Source: Fistulifera solaris
Taxonomy: Eukaryota > Bacillariophyta > Bacillariophyceae > Naviculales > Stauroneidaceae
Direction: 5' to 3'
DNA: 64,000 bases
NCBI GenBank assembly: GCA_030295235.1
Contig: AP026135.1
Span: 792,001 to 856,000 of the forward strand
The position numbers and the translations under genes are program-made. This document shows positions 10,190 to 20,874 of this stretch, piece after piece. The notes below the pieces were generated by a model that saw only the letters and a list, made by a program, of their open reading frames with translations, did not search any database and had not been told where the DNA came from. Each line of letters begins with the position of its first letter. Positions within the stretch are counted from its first letter, which is position 1.

Positions 10190-11516
10190 ATGTTTGGAGG
10201 CATTCCATTTGAACATTTCGCTCACGGTGGTGGCGGCGGCGGCAGTTTCGGTGGCGGTCGCGGAGGTTCGGCGGAGCCACCCGATACGACCAAGCTGTAC
10301 GAAACACTCGAGTTGGAGAAAGATGCTACAGCGAAAGATATCAAAAAGGCATACTTTCGACTTTCGAAAGTTCATCACCCTGATAAGGGCGGTGATGCGC
10401 ACAAATTCAAAGAAATTTCGGCGGCATACGAGATTCTCAGTGATCCGGAGAAACGAAAACAATACGATGAGTATGGTTTAGAGGGCGTGGATGATGAAGG
10501 CGGCGCGCAACAACGTGGTGAAGACTTGTTTAGCATGTTTTTCGGTGGTGGACGAGGAAACGGCCGCGCTCGTGGTCCTCGTAAGGGTCCTTCGGTCAAT
10601 CATCCGATCAAGGTTTCTCTCGAAGATCTGTACAACGGAAAGACTGTCAAGCTAGCCGTCAATCGTAAAGTCATCATTGGGGATGCCAAGGAATGTGAAA
10701 AATGTAATGGACGAGGTGCCATCATGGAAGTTCGTCAAATTGGTGAGTGATTACAACTATCGCTAATCAGTTGATTCTTTCATTTCAATTATCTGACACA
10801 CATTTACGAAAAACAGGTCCTGGAATGATTACACAGATGCAGCGGACATGCCCGTCTTGTCAGGGACAAGGAAACACGGCAAAGACCAAGTCCGAGCGCC
10901 AAGTTTTGGAAGTTCACATTGAAAAGGGCATGAAACATGAGCAGAAGATTACATTCCGCGGCATGGCCGATGAAACTCCGGGAATGGAAACGGGTGATGT
11001 CAATTTCATCATTCAAGAGAAAGAGCACGAGCTGTTTAAAAGAAAAGGTGCCGATTTGCTGGTCACAAAGGATATCTCATTGAATCAAGCCCTGACCGGG
11101 TTCACTTGGAAAATTAAGCATTTGGATGGGCGACAAGTCGTTATCAAGACTCGTCCGGGTCAAATCATTGAATGCGAGACGACTGATGCCGAATCGGGTC
11201 GGACCCTTCCTTACATTACAATGGTGAAAGACGAAGGTATGCCGAGTCTCGGAAACCCTTTGTCAAGGGAAATCTATACATTGCGTTCCACGTCAAATTC
11301 CCTCAGAAACTAGAGCCGGATGTGATCAAACAACTGAGAATGATTCTACCGGATGCTGACATCGAGGAGGAGTATGATCCGGAACAAGTCGAAGAACACT
11401 TTATGGATGTTGCCGATCTTCGCCACTTTGGAAAGGGCGGTGCCGTGTCTCAACAAAGCGAATATGACAGCGACGATGAGGATAGACAAGGAGGTGTCCA
11501 GTGTCAACAATCGTAA
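10190..11516 (+). CDS. DnaJ homolog, subfamily A-like (Hsp40 co-chaperone)
   Basis: Hsp70 co-chaperone. Exon 1 is 10190-10742; a 74-nt GT-AG intron follows; exon 2 begins at 10817. In order: Gly-rich start, J domain with HPD in KVHHPDKGG, Gly-rich linker, C-terminal substrate-binding domain I with an inserted zinc region, domain II (LEVHIEKGMKHEQKITFRG, HVKFPQKLEPD in the corrected frame) and an acidic tail. The zinc region has only two CxxCxGxG motifs, CEKCNGRG and CPSCQGQG, spaced like motifs II and III of Ydj1; motifs I and IV are absent. Near the TTT at 11259-11261 the frame breaks; one more T gives GNPFVKGNLYIAFHVKFP, so a base-calling deletion is likely. Confidence 0.9.
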
Positions 11517-11646
11517 GGAAAGTGTGAGCTTGTTAGGTCCGGCGTTGTGCGAAAACATAGTAGCCGTAGGATGACAGTAATAGTGCTTCTATATATACTA
11601 ATTCTACTTGATAATTGCTTGTGCTCCTTTAGTTGTGAGATTGTTC

Positions 11647-14600
11647 TCATCGTAAAACAACCCGCGTAAAGGCATCGCCGCCGTCTTCCGCGCTCGCTGG
11701 TGCCCATTCTTTCACTGCACTCGATGTTTTCAGCCAGTTTCGGACCTTATTCCGCAAAATTCCACCTGTTCCGTATCCATGCAAAATGTAAACAACAGAA
11801 CGGTTTGACATGAGACACGAACTAAAAGCAGATTCTGCTTTGGATTTCGCTTGCTCTAGAGTACAACCGCGGACATCGATTGTATTCGACTGTGTCCGTA
11901 TTGCCACCGCTGACCTCACTGGCTCTGGCGGAGTTTGTGCCTTTACTTTAGCGTTTCCACCGCTACTTGTTGATTCAATATCTAGAGCTCTTTCGGCCGC
12001 TTTCGATATCGAACTCTGACTTCCTTTCTGTGGTCCACGAGACTTGTTGTATTTGGCAATTCTTGTCGTTGCGGAGGGCGGCAAAGCAACTTCCGCTAGC
12101 TTGAAGCTTACGTTCATTCCATTCACACTGACTTCTACACGACCACTTAACGACTTGATGAAAGATGCTTCTCTCCCAAACATAGCGCCTTTTTTGCAGA
12201 CAATAAGCTTGTCACCTGGTATGAGATTAGGTTTGTCCCGCATCTCAATGAGAGGAACAAGATCAGCACTAGCCTCGTTCATCTCTTTTATCTCCGCCTC
12301 CTTCCGAGCGATAACACTCGGAACATTTTCTGCTTCGTTGAGAGCGTCTCGCTTAACGAATTTGATGTCTTGCCAGCTTTTAGCAACGACTTTTCCAGAG
12401 GGATCAGATTTCAGTTTACGTAGGATTTCCTCGAGAACCTGCTCTTTTTCTTCCAACTTTTTAGTGAAAGCTTTCGCTTCCTCTCTTCGTACATTCAACA
12501 TCTTCTTTTCTAAGCGCAAGTTTTCTTCTTTCAACTTAAATTGTATCTGTTCGATCTCCCTTTTCTTTTCCTCGAGTTCTGCTGCTTGTTCTTCTAAAGT
12601 GGCCTTTTGATCTTCTAATTCTCTAATCAAGTCCCCCATCTGGCGAGTTTCTGAATCCAACAATTCATTTGCTCGCTCTAAGACCGAAAGAGGTAACCCT
12701 ACTCGTTCTGCTACTGACAAAGCAAACGACTCACCCACTGTTCCAGGTAGTAATTTGTAGGTGGGTCGTCCGCGAACGAACTGCATACCAGCAACTGCAA
12801 ATCGCTCATCTGCTACCGCTAATTGTTTCAATTGCGTGTAGTGCGTCGTAATAGCAACCCGGGAACCAGTCTCAAGTAAAGCTTCAAGCAGCGCTTGAGC
12901 GATTGCCACACCCTGAGCGGGGTCTGTACCACTTCCAACTTCATCCATCAAAACCAAAGCATTCTTACCGGCTTGGTCCAGAACTGCCTTGCACACCAAC
13001 ATGTGACCACTAAACGTTGACAAGTCACCACCCACAGACTGCAGATCACCAATATCAGCTAATATGGGATCAAAAAAGTCGACCCGTGGACTGTCATCTT
13101 CGCAGGGGATCGGAATTCCACTCCGAGCCATCAAAGCCGCGAGACCAAGCATTTTTAAAATAATGGTCTTCCCACCCGAGTTGGGACCTGTCAAGACCAG
13201 CCCTTGGTGCCTACCACCTAAATCAATATCACTACCAACAACCTCGTCCATTGCATCATTCATGTCCTCCTGGTTACCGCCACTTTTAGTGGAAAGAATC
13301 GACAATTTGGATTTCTTTCGTTTCCTCATCGCTTTTAGCAGCAACACAGGATGCTTGGCATTTCGTAAAGAAATCACGCCATTGTCCTCGACTACAGGTA
13401 TCGTTCCCTCCCATGATTCACCGAGCCGAAGGCGGGCCATAACTAAGTCTAATTGAGCCATCGCTTGAATCGACAATTCGAGTCCTTCTCGATTCAACTG
13501 TACTTGCGCGGTAAGGGAGCGCCAAATACGAGCCTCCTCGGCTCGTAACTCGCTTTCCACTTGCTTGAGCTCGTTGGTCGGCCCCACAATTTCCGTGGGT
13601 TCAACATACGACGTTTGTCCGGAACGACTCGAATCATGCACAATACCAATTTTATTAGCGGAAGATGTCTCCACCGGAATAACCAATCGCCCTCCACTGA
13701 CTTGCGAATAAAGCGGTCCACCACTTTGTAACGATAGCTTCGCCTTGACGGAAGGAGTTTTTAGCAATGTTTCGAGCCGCAACAAAATGTCGGATTTCAG
13801 TGCTCTCAATCGAGCTCGCAGTCGTCCTACGGCAGGAAATGTCGTGCCGGACAAGCGGCCTTTGTCGTCCAGTGCATTTTGGAAGCAATTCATGGAAAGT
13901 AGTGTTCAAAGTAATACTGGATGCCATCCGATTCAAGTGTTCCAGTTCAGCGTGTTGTTCCTTCAACTCTTGGTTCCATAAAATAAAGTCTTCCATAACA
14001 TTTAAAACAGAAAGTATATCATATAGATCGGGGCCTTCCAATAATCGGGTTGTATCTTCCAACAATGGCGCCAAATTCAATGAATGCCCCGCCAGTGGAA
14101 ACACCGAGAGCGGTGCTTGCTTCCCGTTACGGTTTCGAAATGTTTTACTACTCGTGAGCAATGTTCGCAATTCATGTACCGCTCGATATCGTTCTTGACA
14201 GCCTTCCACAGTAGTCGCCATGAGTGAGCTGTTGCGGTTAGTTTGCCTTTCGTCCTGTTTCGACTTTTCCTGTTGCGGCGTGTCCACTTTGATAGCTTGT
14301 TGTACTAATTTACGAGCGGGCACGGTGAGACATTCGTCTTGCAAGGCTCGCAAAATCGGTTCAAAGTCCAATGTATCCCAACTACGTTGAAAGAGATCCA
14401 ATTCTTTGTCTTCATCATCCATAGTGATATCAGGTGGAGCACGATTTTTTGTCTTTTCGAAATTTGCCGACCACCATGCTTCATCCTTCCAACGATCGTT
14501 GGCTGATGATTCGTCTTGTAACGTTTGCGGAACACCGAAATCAGGGTCACTGTTCGGATCCCAATCCACCGGACGTCGTAACAGAGAATATCCCTTTTCA

Positions 14601-14776
14601 CCGGCTCGTACAGCAGTATCGTCTTGCTGTGTTGGCGATGTGCTGAAATGAATTGTCAAGGCGCGTTGTGTGCGTCGGCGGCATAGTTGTGGCTGCCAAC
14701 TCCAGGCATTTGTCAGGCCGCCTGCGGCTAATAAAGCGACAGCATGTACCCAAATCGTTAGCTTTTTTGATGGCAT
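11647..14776 (-). CDS. MutS2-type DNA mismatch repair / anti-recombination ATPase, plastid-targeted
   Basis: MutS2 proteins bind branched DNA or stalled ribosomes and, with the Smr nuclease domain, oppose recombination. From ATG 14774-14776 the protein has about 1040 residues. N-terminal signal peptide ending LTNAWSWQPQ, an ASAF-type site with Trp at +1, indicates plastid import. The core has Walker A LTGPNSGGKT, Walker B VLMDEVGSGTDP and the ST/H motif ITTHYTQLKQLA, followed by a long coiled coil (Glu/Lys-rich, about 130 residues) and a C-terminal Smr domain with TIDVRGCTLEQA and ILHGYGTGGILR. The mismatch-recognition domains of MutS1 are missing, as expected for MutS2. The frame shifts once near 13876-13885 (HELLPKC to QNALDDKGRL), most likely a one-base error. 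Confidence 0.92.
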
Positions 14777-16012
14777 TTGTATACAATAGTTTGCAGGAAC
14801 ATTTGCTAATCAATTGCTGTGATGCAACGAAACAGAATTAGTGTGACGACGCGGACGAAAAAGAAAAAGTGACGATGAAAACGACGCGATCGCGTCAGAC
14901 AAGGGGAGACCCGGATATTGGGCAATTCGACATCATCCACTTTTCGGGTATGGTTGACCGCAATTTCATAAAACCATAATTCAACATCGATAACATTACT
15001 AATAAACAAGGTTCACAATCAATTTGAAATCATGATCTAGAAAAGAGCAAAAATGCAACGCTTCGAAATCTACGTGATATTTACGTAGGTCCTGTAGGAA
15101 TTTTAACGATGCACGTAGCATCCGACCCTTATCGAATTTTGACCTCATCAATTCTCAGGTCCGACAGCGACGAATTTCACCTTAATATTCCTCAACATAA
15201 CACCATAGAGACCATAAGCAAGAATCGATATTAATTGGAACACCAAACATGAAAAAAGGCAACAGATGCAATGTTACGAATGTCTACGTGAAGTCAACGT
15301 AGGCCCCCCGTAGGGAAATTTATCTACGGAGGCAAACTCGGATATTATTGTGTAATTCGACAACATCCATGTTCGGGTCATGTTTGACTACAACGCCATA
15401 AAACCATGCCCGAACATGTGGCTAACTTCAATGAACGAACGGAGGGAAAGATACATACTGGTATATTCTGGCTCGGAAAACAAAATTGATTCATGACTGA
15501 AATGCAGTCGTGACTAAGACAAAGGATCATTATGTTCTATCGTATCTGGTACAAGTACATACAAAAGGCAAAGTTCTTCATAATTTTTTGACGTAAGCTA
15601 CTAGGGTACCTGGTACGGCGTGCATAACAAGTCTTGCCTAAAGATAGTTGTTGTGTGCAAGACAAAAAATTGCTGTTTCCTAAAATTTAGCTCAATGGAA
15701 CACTAAATTTTTACGAACAGTCTTTGCACGTTTCTTGACGCTGACGCCGTACAGGTCCCGTTACCTGGTACCGGTACCGTACCGGGGACGGAAACGGCGT
15801 TAACATTCTGCCTTGTCGTGGACGCTACGTAGAATCTTGTACTGGGAAGCAGAATTTTAACGTCCTTCCCCGTAATGCTGTACACCCCGTAGTAAATGAG
15901 ACCGAAAGTATTTTGCCGATTGCGGCGCGGGCGACGACGGACGCGGACGAAAAGCGGACGACGAGGAAAAAAACACAAAAAGGCGCAGATCGAAAGCCTT
16001 ATTATTGTAACA
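14777..16012. other. 1.2-kb intergenic region between divergent MutS2 and SRP receptor genes
   Basis: No supported gene. It holds two diverged copies of at least two sequence blocks (separate entries) and GGTACC-rich clusters at about 15605-15620 and 15757-15786. An open frame upstream of 16013 is rich in Arg/Lys and lacks conservation to the SRP receptor, so it is read as 5' UTR. Confidence 0.55.
14911..15418. repeat. diverged repeat blocks in order B-A-A'-B'
   Basis: Block B (14911-14978) and B' (about 15338-15407) share the pattern CGGATATT..AATTCGACA.CATCCA..TTCGGGT.. followed by CATAAAACCAT. Block A (15051-15100) and A' (15265-15317) share ATGCAA..TACG...TCTACGTG...ACGTAGG. All four are in the same orientation. 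Both A copies keep the inverted repeat CTACGT-N7-ACGTAG (15070-15088 and 15284-15302) although the 7-nt loops differ. B' also carries a perfect 10-bp inverted repeat, CATGTTCGGG at 15368-15377 and CCCGAACATG at 15409-15418. No coding capacity is seen; the family is unknown to me. Confidence 0.6.
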
Positions 16013-17652
16013 ATGTTGGAATCCATAACAATATTCTCACCAGGAGGACTGATTTACTATCAATATCGAGCAAATCCTTCGTTACTTTCGGCGAGCGATG
16101 GCCCGACTACCGACACCAACGAAGCCTTAAACGAATTCATCATTCGACCGATTTTGTGCGATCCGGCCATCAACGCTACCAAGTTTTATCACATTGCGGG
16201 ACGTTTGACTTTTTGTTGGGTCGCATACGATGAGTTTTACACGGTGGCATGTTATCCTGACATTTTATTCGAGGGGCCACGGCAGTATTTGAAGGAGTGG
16301 TCGACCAAACTAGTCGAGGCGGTCGCGAGTGAGTATTTGCTCTACTACGAGGCTTCCACGAACAAAGTTCCGCGTCCGGATCCACAGCCATTCGATACGA
16401 CATTTCAGCTTTTGCTGCAACAGAGCAAGAGCATTGGGGCCGGAGGCAGCGCAAGCACTAAGGAGACGACAGGAACTCAAAAGAAGACGAATGATACATC
16501 TGCCACTTCAGGAAAGGCCAAACGAAATTGGCATGACGGAAACGCTAAAATAACACAAAAAGCCATGGAAGAACTTGACTTCTCAGGGACCAACAGTGCG
16601 AACGAGAACCCAGAAGTGTGGATGGAACTAGCGTTGAAAGAAGCCCGACAGGCCTATCTTCCGAGTCAAGAGGAGTTGCAACAGCAAAAGAAAGTGTAAT
16701 CACCCAAGCAGATCCATCTTCATGGTCAACTTCTATCTCAGGATTGTTTCAACAAATCGCGGGCACCAAGATATTGACAGATGCGGATTTAGAGAAACCT
16801 CTGGCAGCGCTACAAGAAATGCTGACGAGTCAAAATGTGGCAGCCGAGATTGCGCAAAAGCTTGTGGACGCCTGCCGTGTCAAGTTAGTCGGAAAGAAAT
16901 TGCAATCACTGTATCGGGTTCAAACGGCCGTGCAGCAGGCGTTGGAGGCGGTCGTGACACGTTTCCTGCAACAACGTCAGGTGGACTTGCTTCGACTCGT
17001 CAACAAGAGTGGCGGAAGTGGCGTCTTTGGCAACAAACAAGGACGTCCCTTCGTTATCGTCGTTTGCGGTATCAATGGTATTGGGAAGACGACTACCGTT
17101 GCCAAATTAGCTTATTACTTTCAGCAGCACGGCTGTTATCCGCTTTTGGCCGCTGCCGACACCTTCCGAAGCGGGGCGGTTGAACAGTTGCGAGTTCATG
17201 CAGAATGTTTGCAAGTTCCTATCTTTGCCCAAGGGTATGCCAAAGACCCTTCCGCCGTCGCGGCAGCGGCAATTCAGCAGGCCACCACGAATGGGAATCG
17301 TGTTGTGCTCGTCGATACGGCCGGTCGTATGCAAAACAATGTTTCGTTAATGAAAGCCATGACAAAGTTAATACAGGAGAACCAACCTGATTTCCGCATG
17401 CTCGTGTGCGAAGCACTTGTTGGACACGATGGTTTGGATCAGTTCCAGCTATTTCAAAAGGCAGTCGGTAAAATCGATGGACTGATTTTAACCAAAATGG
17501 ATACGGTGGGCAGCAAAGTTGGCGCCGCCTTGACATTAACGCATCAAACAGGGACGCCGATTGTCTTTTGCGGAACCGGACAAAAATACCATCATTTACA
17601 GGAATTGTCGGTACCACAAACTGTACAAAGTCTTCTCTCTACGTCTTATTAG
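16013..17652 (+). CDS. signal recognition particle receptor subunit alpha
   Basis: GTPase docking SRP-ribosome complexes at the ER. The ATG at 16013 gives MLESITIFSPGGLIYYQY, matching the start of the SRX longin domain of eukaryotic SR-alpha, so the open frame upstream is rejected. After the SRX domain (about 130 residues) comes a charged linker, then the NG domain: N-domain helices, P-loop GINGIGKTTTVAKLA, DTFRSGAVEQLR, DTAGRMQNN and TKMDTVGSKVG. The two parts are in different frames: the first stops at 16697-16699 and the second resumes at ESVITQADPSSW; one more A in the A4 run at 16686-16689 joins them. Total about 545 codons, shorter than the human protein by a reduced linker. Confidence 0.93.
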
Positions 17653-18085
17653 TGGAAAGAGTTGGATTCCACAGTTTTTCCTAAAGCAAAACTTAATTAT
17701 CTAAATGAATCGCCAGTGATCACAACGGTAGTACGACGAAAAAGACCATTATTTCCCACGTATTCGTCCGAAAGACTGTCTTCACCAGTATCGTCGTTGT
17801 GTTTATTGGTGGAAAAGCAGAGCGGAACCAACGTGATGCGCCGATAAAATACCGATATGATCGGCCGGAAGAGTTCGACGATACAGTTCCCTTTACATGT
17901 GCCTGACTGCGGTCTCTTATCAACAGGTTAAAACACGAACTTCCGTACAAACCAGCACGAAAAGAGGGCTGTCTGGGCAATTGAATTGAACTAGAGTACA
18001 ATCCCATCATCTCTCAACATAGCTTTGTTGCAAATTTCGTTCGCTTCGCCACATCACTCGTTGCGAAAGCCATCGAGACGCAAAA
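17653..18085. other. intergenic region between convergent 3' ends
   Basis: Contains the 3' flanks of SRP receptor alpha (plus) and the short-chain dehydrogenase (minus). No supported gene or RNA. Confidence 0.5.
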
Positions 18086-19114
18086 TTACTGAATTCTTCT
18101 CCTGCGTTCAAAACACTGCAAGATGGTTTCTTCTCGTGAAATCAGTTCGGGAAAATCCTTTTGCACAAGTGTTTGATCAAACGAATGCTCATTTAACGTC
18201 ACTATAAGAAGATAGTCGATGGATTCCAGGAATGGGACCCAACTACCCAGCCAACGCGTCAGCGCATGAAATCCCAAAACAAAGAGTCGCACCCACCGGT
18301 CTGGGACGGTCAGATAATAACGCATGTTATAAGCTTCCCGATACGCTTGTAAAAAAGTTCCATACGAAGCCGGTCTTGAGAAACGAAGCGGCCGACAGTA
18401 GAAATAAATGGGTTGCAGTACCTTGTCGTGCGGGGATGATAATATCAAATTCAGCAACGTTGCCGCATTCCGTCCACTGTTGCAGTCAATCGGTATTGCC
18501 AGCAATGGACCCAAACGAGCTTGCATCGCAAGAGACTGACATTGAATACAAGCAGGAGCATCGGTGAAAATAGCACCGAATCGTAAATGCGTATAGGACT
18601 TGGGCGGATTCGATGAAGTGGCCCAATGGCTAATTCGTTCTTCGCATGCTCGTTTGAAACGGTCGTACGGGTTGGATAATTCCTGTGACGATGAAACTGT
18701 ATCATCCTTTTCGGAAAACATCGATTGCCGGGGATGATGATCGACCGCGGCAATGGAAGAAATGTGTACGATTTGTCGAACTTGCGACGGGAGCGAGTTC
18801 AAGAGTACAGTTAGGCCGTGTAGCATAGCTTGTGCATACTTCCATGACTGTTGATTCGTCCGGTATGTCACCAACGGTGGACGAATACTGACAATGACTC
18901 GATCAATATGATCGACTTTCATGTATTTTGTGAGTTCCTGGGAATTCTCTGTTAAATCACAGGAAAGGAAAGTCACATTGCCAGGCAACCAAGCCGGTTT
19001 CTTTTTCTCTATACCCACGACAACCCACTCTTCTGTCAAGCTGAAGGCTTGAAAGTAGGACTGCGCGAAGCCAGAAGTTCCTCCAATCCATAAAATGGTT
19101 TCCTTTGATTTCAT
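18086..19114 (-). CDS. NAD(P)-dependent short-chain dehydrogenase / epimerase-like protein
   Basis: Extended SDR fold, 342 residues from the ATG at 19112-19114. N-terminal dinucleotide motif IGGTSGFAQSYF, a conserved serine in VHISSIAAVDHH, and the catalytic YxxxK as NPYDRFKRACEE. The overall order resembles epimerases and NSDHL/3-beta-HSD-type enzymes, but the substrate cannot be read from sequence. Upstream the frame stays open to 19447 without ATG, and has no targeting signal; the protein is probably cytosolic. No intron or frame break. Confidence 0.82.
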   Translation of the reverse strand: MKSKETILWIGGTSGFAQSYFQAFSLTEEWVVVGIEKKKPAWLPGNVTFLSCDLTENSQELTKYMKVDHIDRVIVSIRPPLVTYRTNQQSWKYAQAMLHGLTVLLNSLPSQVRQIVHISSIAAVDHHPRQSMFSEKDDTVSSSQELSNPYDRFKRACEERISHWATSSNPPKSYTHLRFGAIFTDAPACIQCQSLAMQARLGPLLAIPIDCNSGRNAATLLNLILSSPHDKVLQPIYFYCRPLRFSRPASYGTFLQAYREAYNMRYYLTVPDRWVRLFVLGFHALTRWLGSWVPFLESIDYLLIVTLNEHSFDQTLVQKDFPELISREETILQCFERRRRIQ

Positions 19115-19568
19115 GATTGATTTCTTCTTTTCTGCACCTTTTGCGTCGTCATTTGTCCTGTTTTTTGTGTCTCTTCGGAAAAATGGGACGCAACAAATAA
19201 TCGCAGACGCATTTTTTCCGTTGAGATGGGCCACCTGTCCGTTGATGAAGGCCAAGACAGCTACCGTATTAATACATGCGGTGTGTATCTGGATCCGTTG
19301 GGTCTTACTTAGGCGGTAACTGGGTGCCGGACGGATGTTTGCGGTACCGGTACCGAAGTCGATTAAATAACACGACGACCATTTAGCGCGAAGAGCAAAA
19401 TAAGGAAAGATGGCGATGAAAAAGTCATCGCAGCGTCTTTCGAACAAGAGACGACCGAACGACCAGACACGATTTATTACAGCGAATTCGTTCGAAACGT
19501 AAACAAATCTATCTCGTTGACGTCAATTGAGTCATTTCACCCTTTTCATCTCAATCTAATTTGAAACG
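19115..19568. other. intergenic region between divergent genes
   Basis: Common 5' flank of the dehydrogenase (minus) and Ykt6 (plus). A GGTACCGGTACCG cluster is at 19342-19355. No supported coding feature. Confidence 0.5.
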
Positions 19569-20393
19569 ATGAAAGTTGTCGGCTTAGCCATTGTTCGCAC
19601 AGGCTCTGACCTCAACGAGCCTGTTCCGTTGACAGTCGCAACAGAGCTCAGCAGTTTCGGTTTCTTTCAGAGACAGGTACGTTAATTGAGAAGTTGTATT
19701 GTATATGCACGCAATGCGTTCGCATTAGAGAAGATGTTCTGCGCAGTATCGTAACGCTGTCATCCTGATTTTTCTCACAACTCTTACATGATGTCTGCCT
19801 TATCTTTTGTCAATATTTTCCTCGCCTTCTTTGCCTTTGAACGACCACTCTATCCTACAAATAAAACAACAATAAACTCATCTTCGCATACATAACAGTC
19901 AGTCAAAGAAATGCTCATGTTTTTAACCAAAACGTTCATGAAACGTACAGAACCGGGTCAACGTCAATCCGTCGAACACGAGGGCTACGTCGTACATTGC
20001 TATGTGCGCAGCGATGGCTTGGGAGGTACCGTCACTACCGATGGTGAATATCCGGCACGGGTGGCATTCGTCATGTTGGGGCAATTATTGGATGAATTTG
20101 CACAGAAGCAGGGCGACAGTTGGAAGACCGTGACGACACCCGAGTCGGTCACATTCCCTCCTGCTGACGAGTATTTGCAAAAATACCAAAACCCTGCCGA
20201 AGCGGATAAGATTACCAAAATTCAAAAGGATTTAGATGAAACGACACAGATCTTGCACAAAACGATTGATTCGGTTCTAGAACGTGGCGTGAAACTCGAC
20301 AATCTAGTCGAAAAGTCCAACGATCTGTCGGCGCAGTCCAAACTCTTTTACAAATCGGCCAAGAAAACGAATAGCTGCTGTGTGGTGTCGTAA
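19569..20393 (+). CDS. YKT6: R-SNARE Ykt6
   Basis: Membrane-fusion SNARE working at Golgi, endosome and vacuole. Exon 1 is 19569-19676 and exon 2 19899-20393, with a 222-nt intron, the longest in the window; both ends are phase 0. The 200-residue protein starts with a longin domain, followed by a SNARE motif (KDLDETTQILHKTIDSVLER) whose zero-layer Arg is in VLERGVKLDN, and ends CCVVS: a CaaX box (CVVS) for prenylation preceded by a cysteine for palmitoylation, in place of a transmembrane anchor. All hallmarks of Ykt6 are intact. Confidence 0.95.
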
Positions 20394-20874
20394 AATTATC
20401 TAGAATACTGCCTGTTCATTTATGAAGTAGCATAAGAATATGAATAGCAAGAGATGTTGCGTGTAGAAGAGTCGTCTAAAGCTACCGTTGTAAGACTAGT
20501 CGACGCTTCGTTCAAGGCAAAGCTGACTCTGCCTTCCTATCCTTTTCGTTTGAAAGGTAAATGATGAATTCAAAGTAAAGCACTAAAGAACCGACATACT
20601 CTTTGTATTTTTTGGGCCTACACGGGTTACGGGTTTACCTTAGTTTCTTCAGGGTCTGCACGTCATGCGTGTAAGTATGGGCATTGAGACAGCAGTGTCA
20701 AAGTTTTTGTAGGCGAATTTCGCGTTGCCACACAAAATTGAAAAATGATTTGCGCCCCATTTTCGTTTCCTCTGACAAGCATTTGATTCCGTTTCTTCTT
20801 ATCCCTTTGAGTCTTTGTACAGAAACACCGCTTTCTTTTGAATCAGTAAAGAATGTACGCAAGAGTATTGTGAA
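20394..20874. other. intergenic region
   Basis: Between Ykt6 and the RS-rich gene on the same strand. Short frames are present but have no ATG-led, conserved sequence. Confidence 0.5.

Noticed and set aside
14911-15418. Transposon or retroelement at the diverged repeat
   Set aside because: No terminal repeats with target-site duplication, no transposase or polymerase motifs; only short blocks repeat.
15896-16012. Arg/Lys-rich extension of the SRP receptor frame upstream of 16013
   Set aside because: The SRX domain of SR-alpha begins at the Met of 16013 in known relatives; the extension is low-complexity and most likely 5' UTR.
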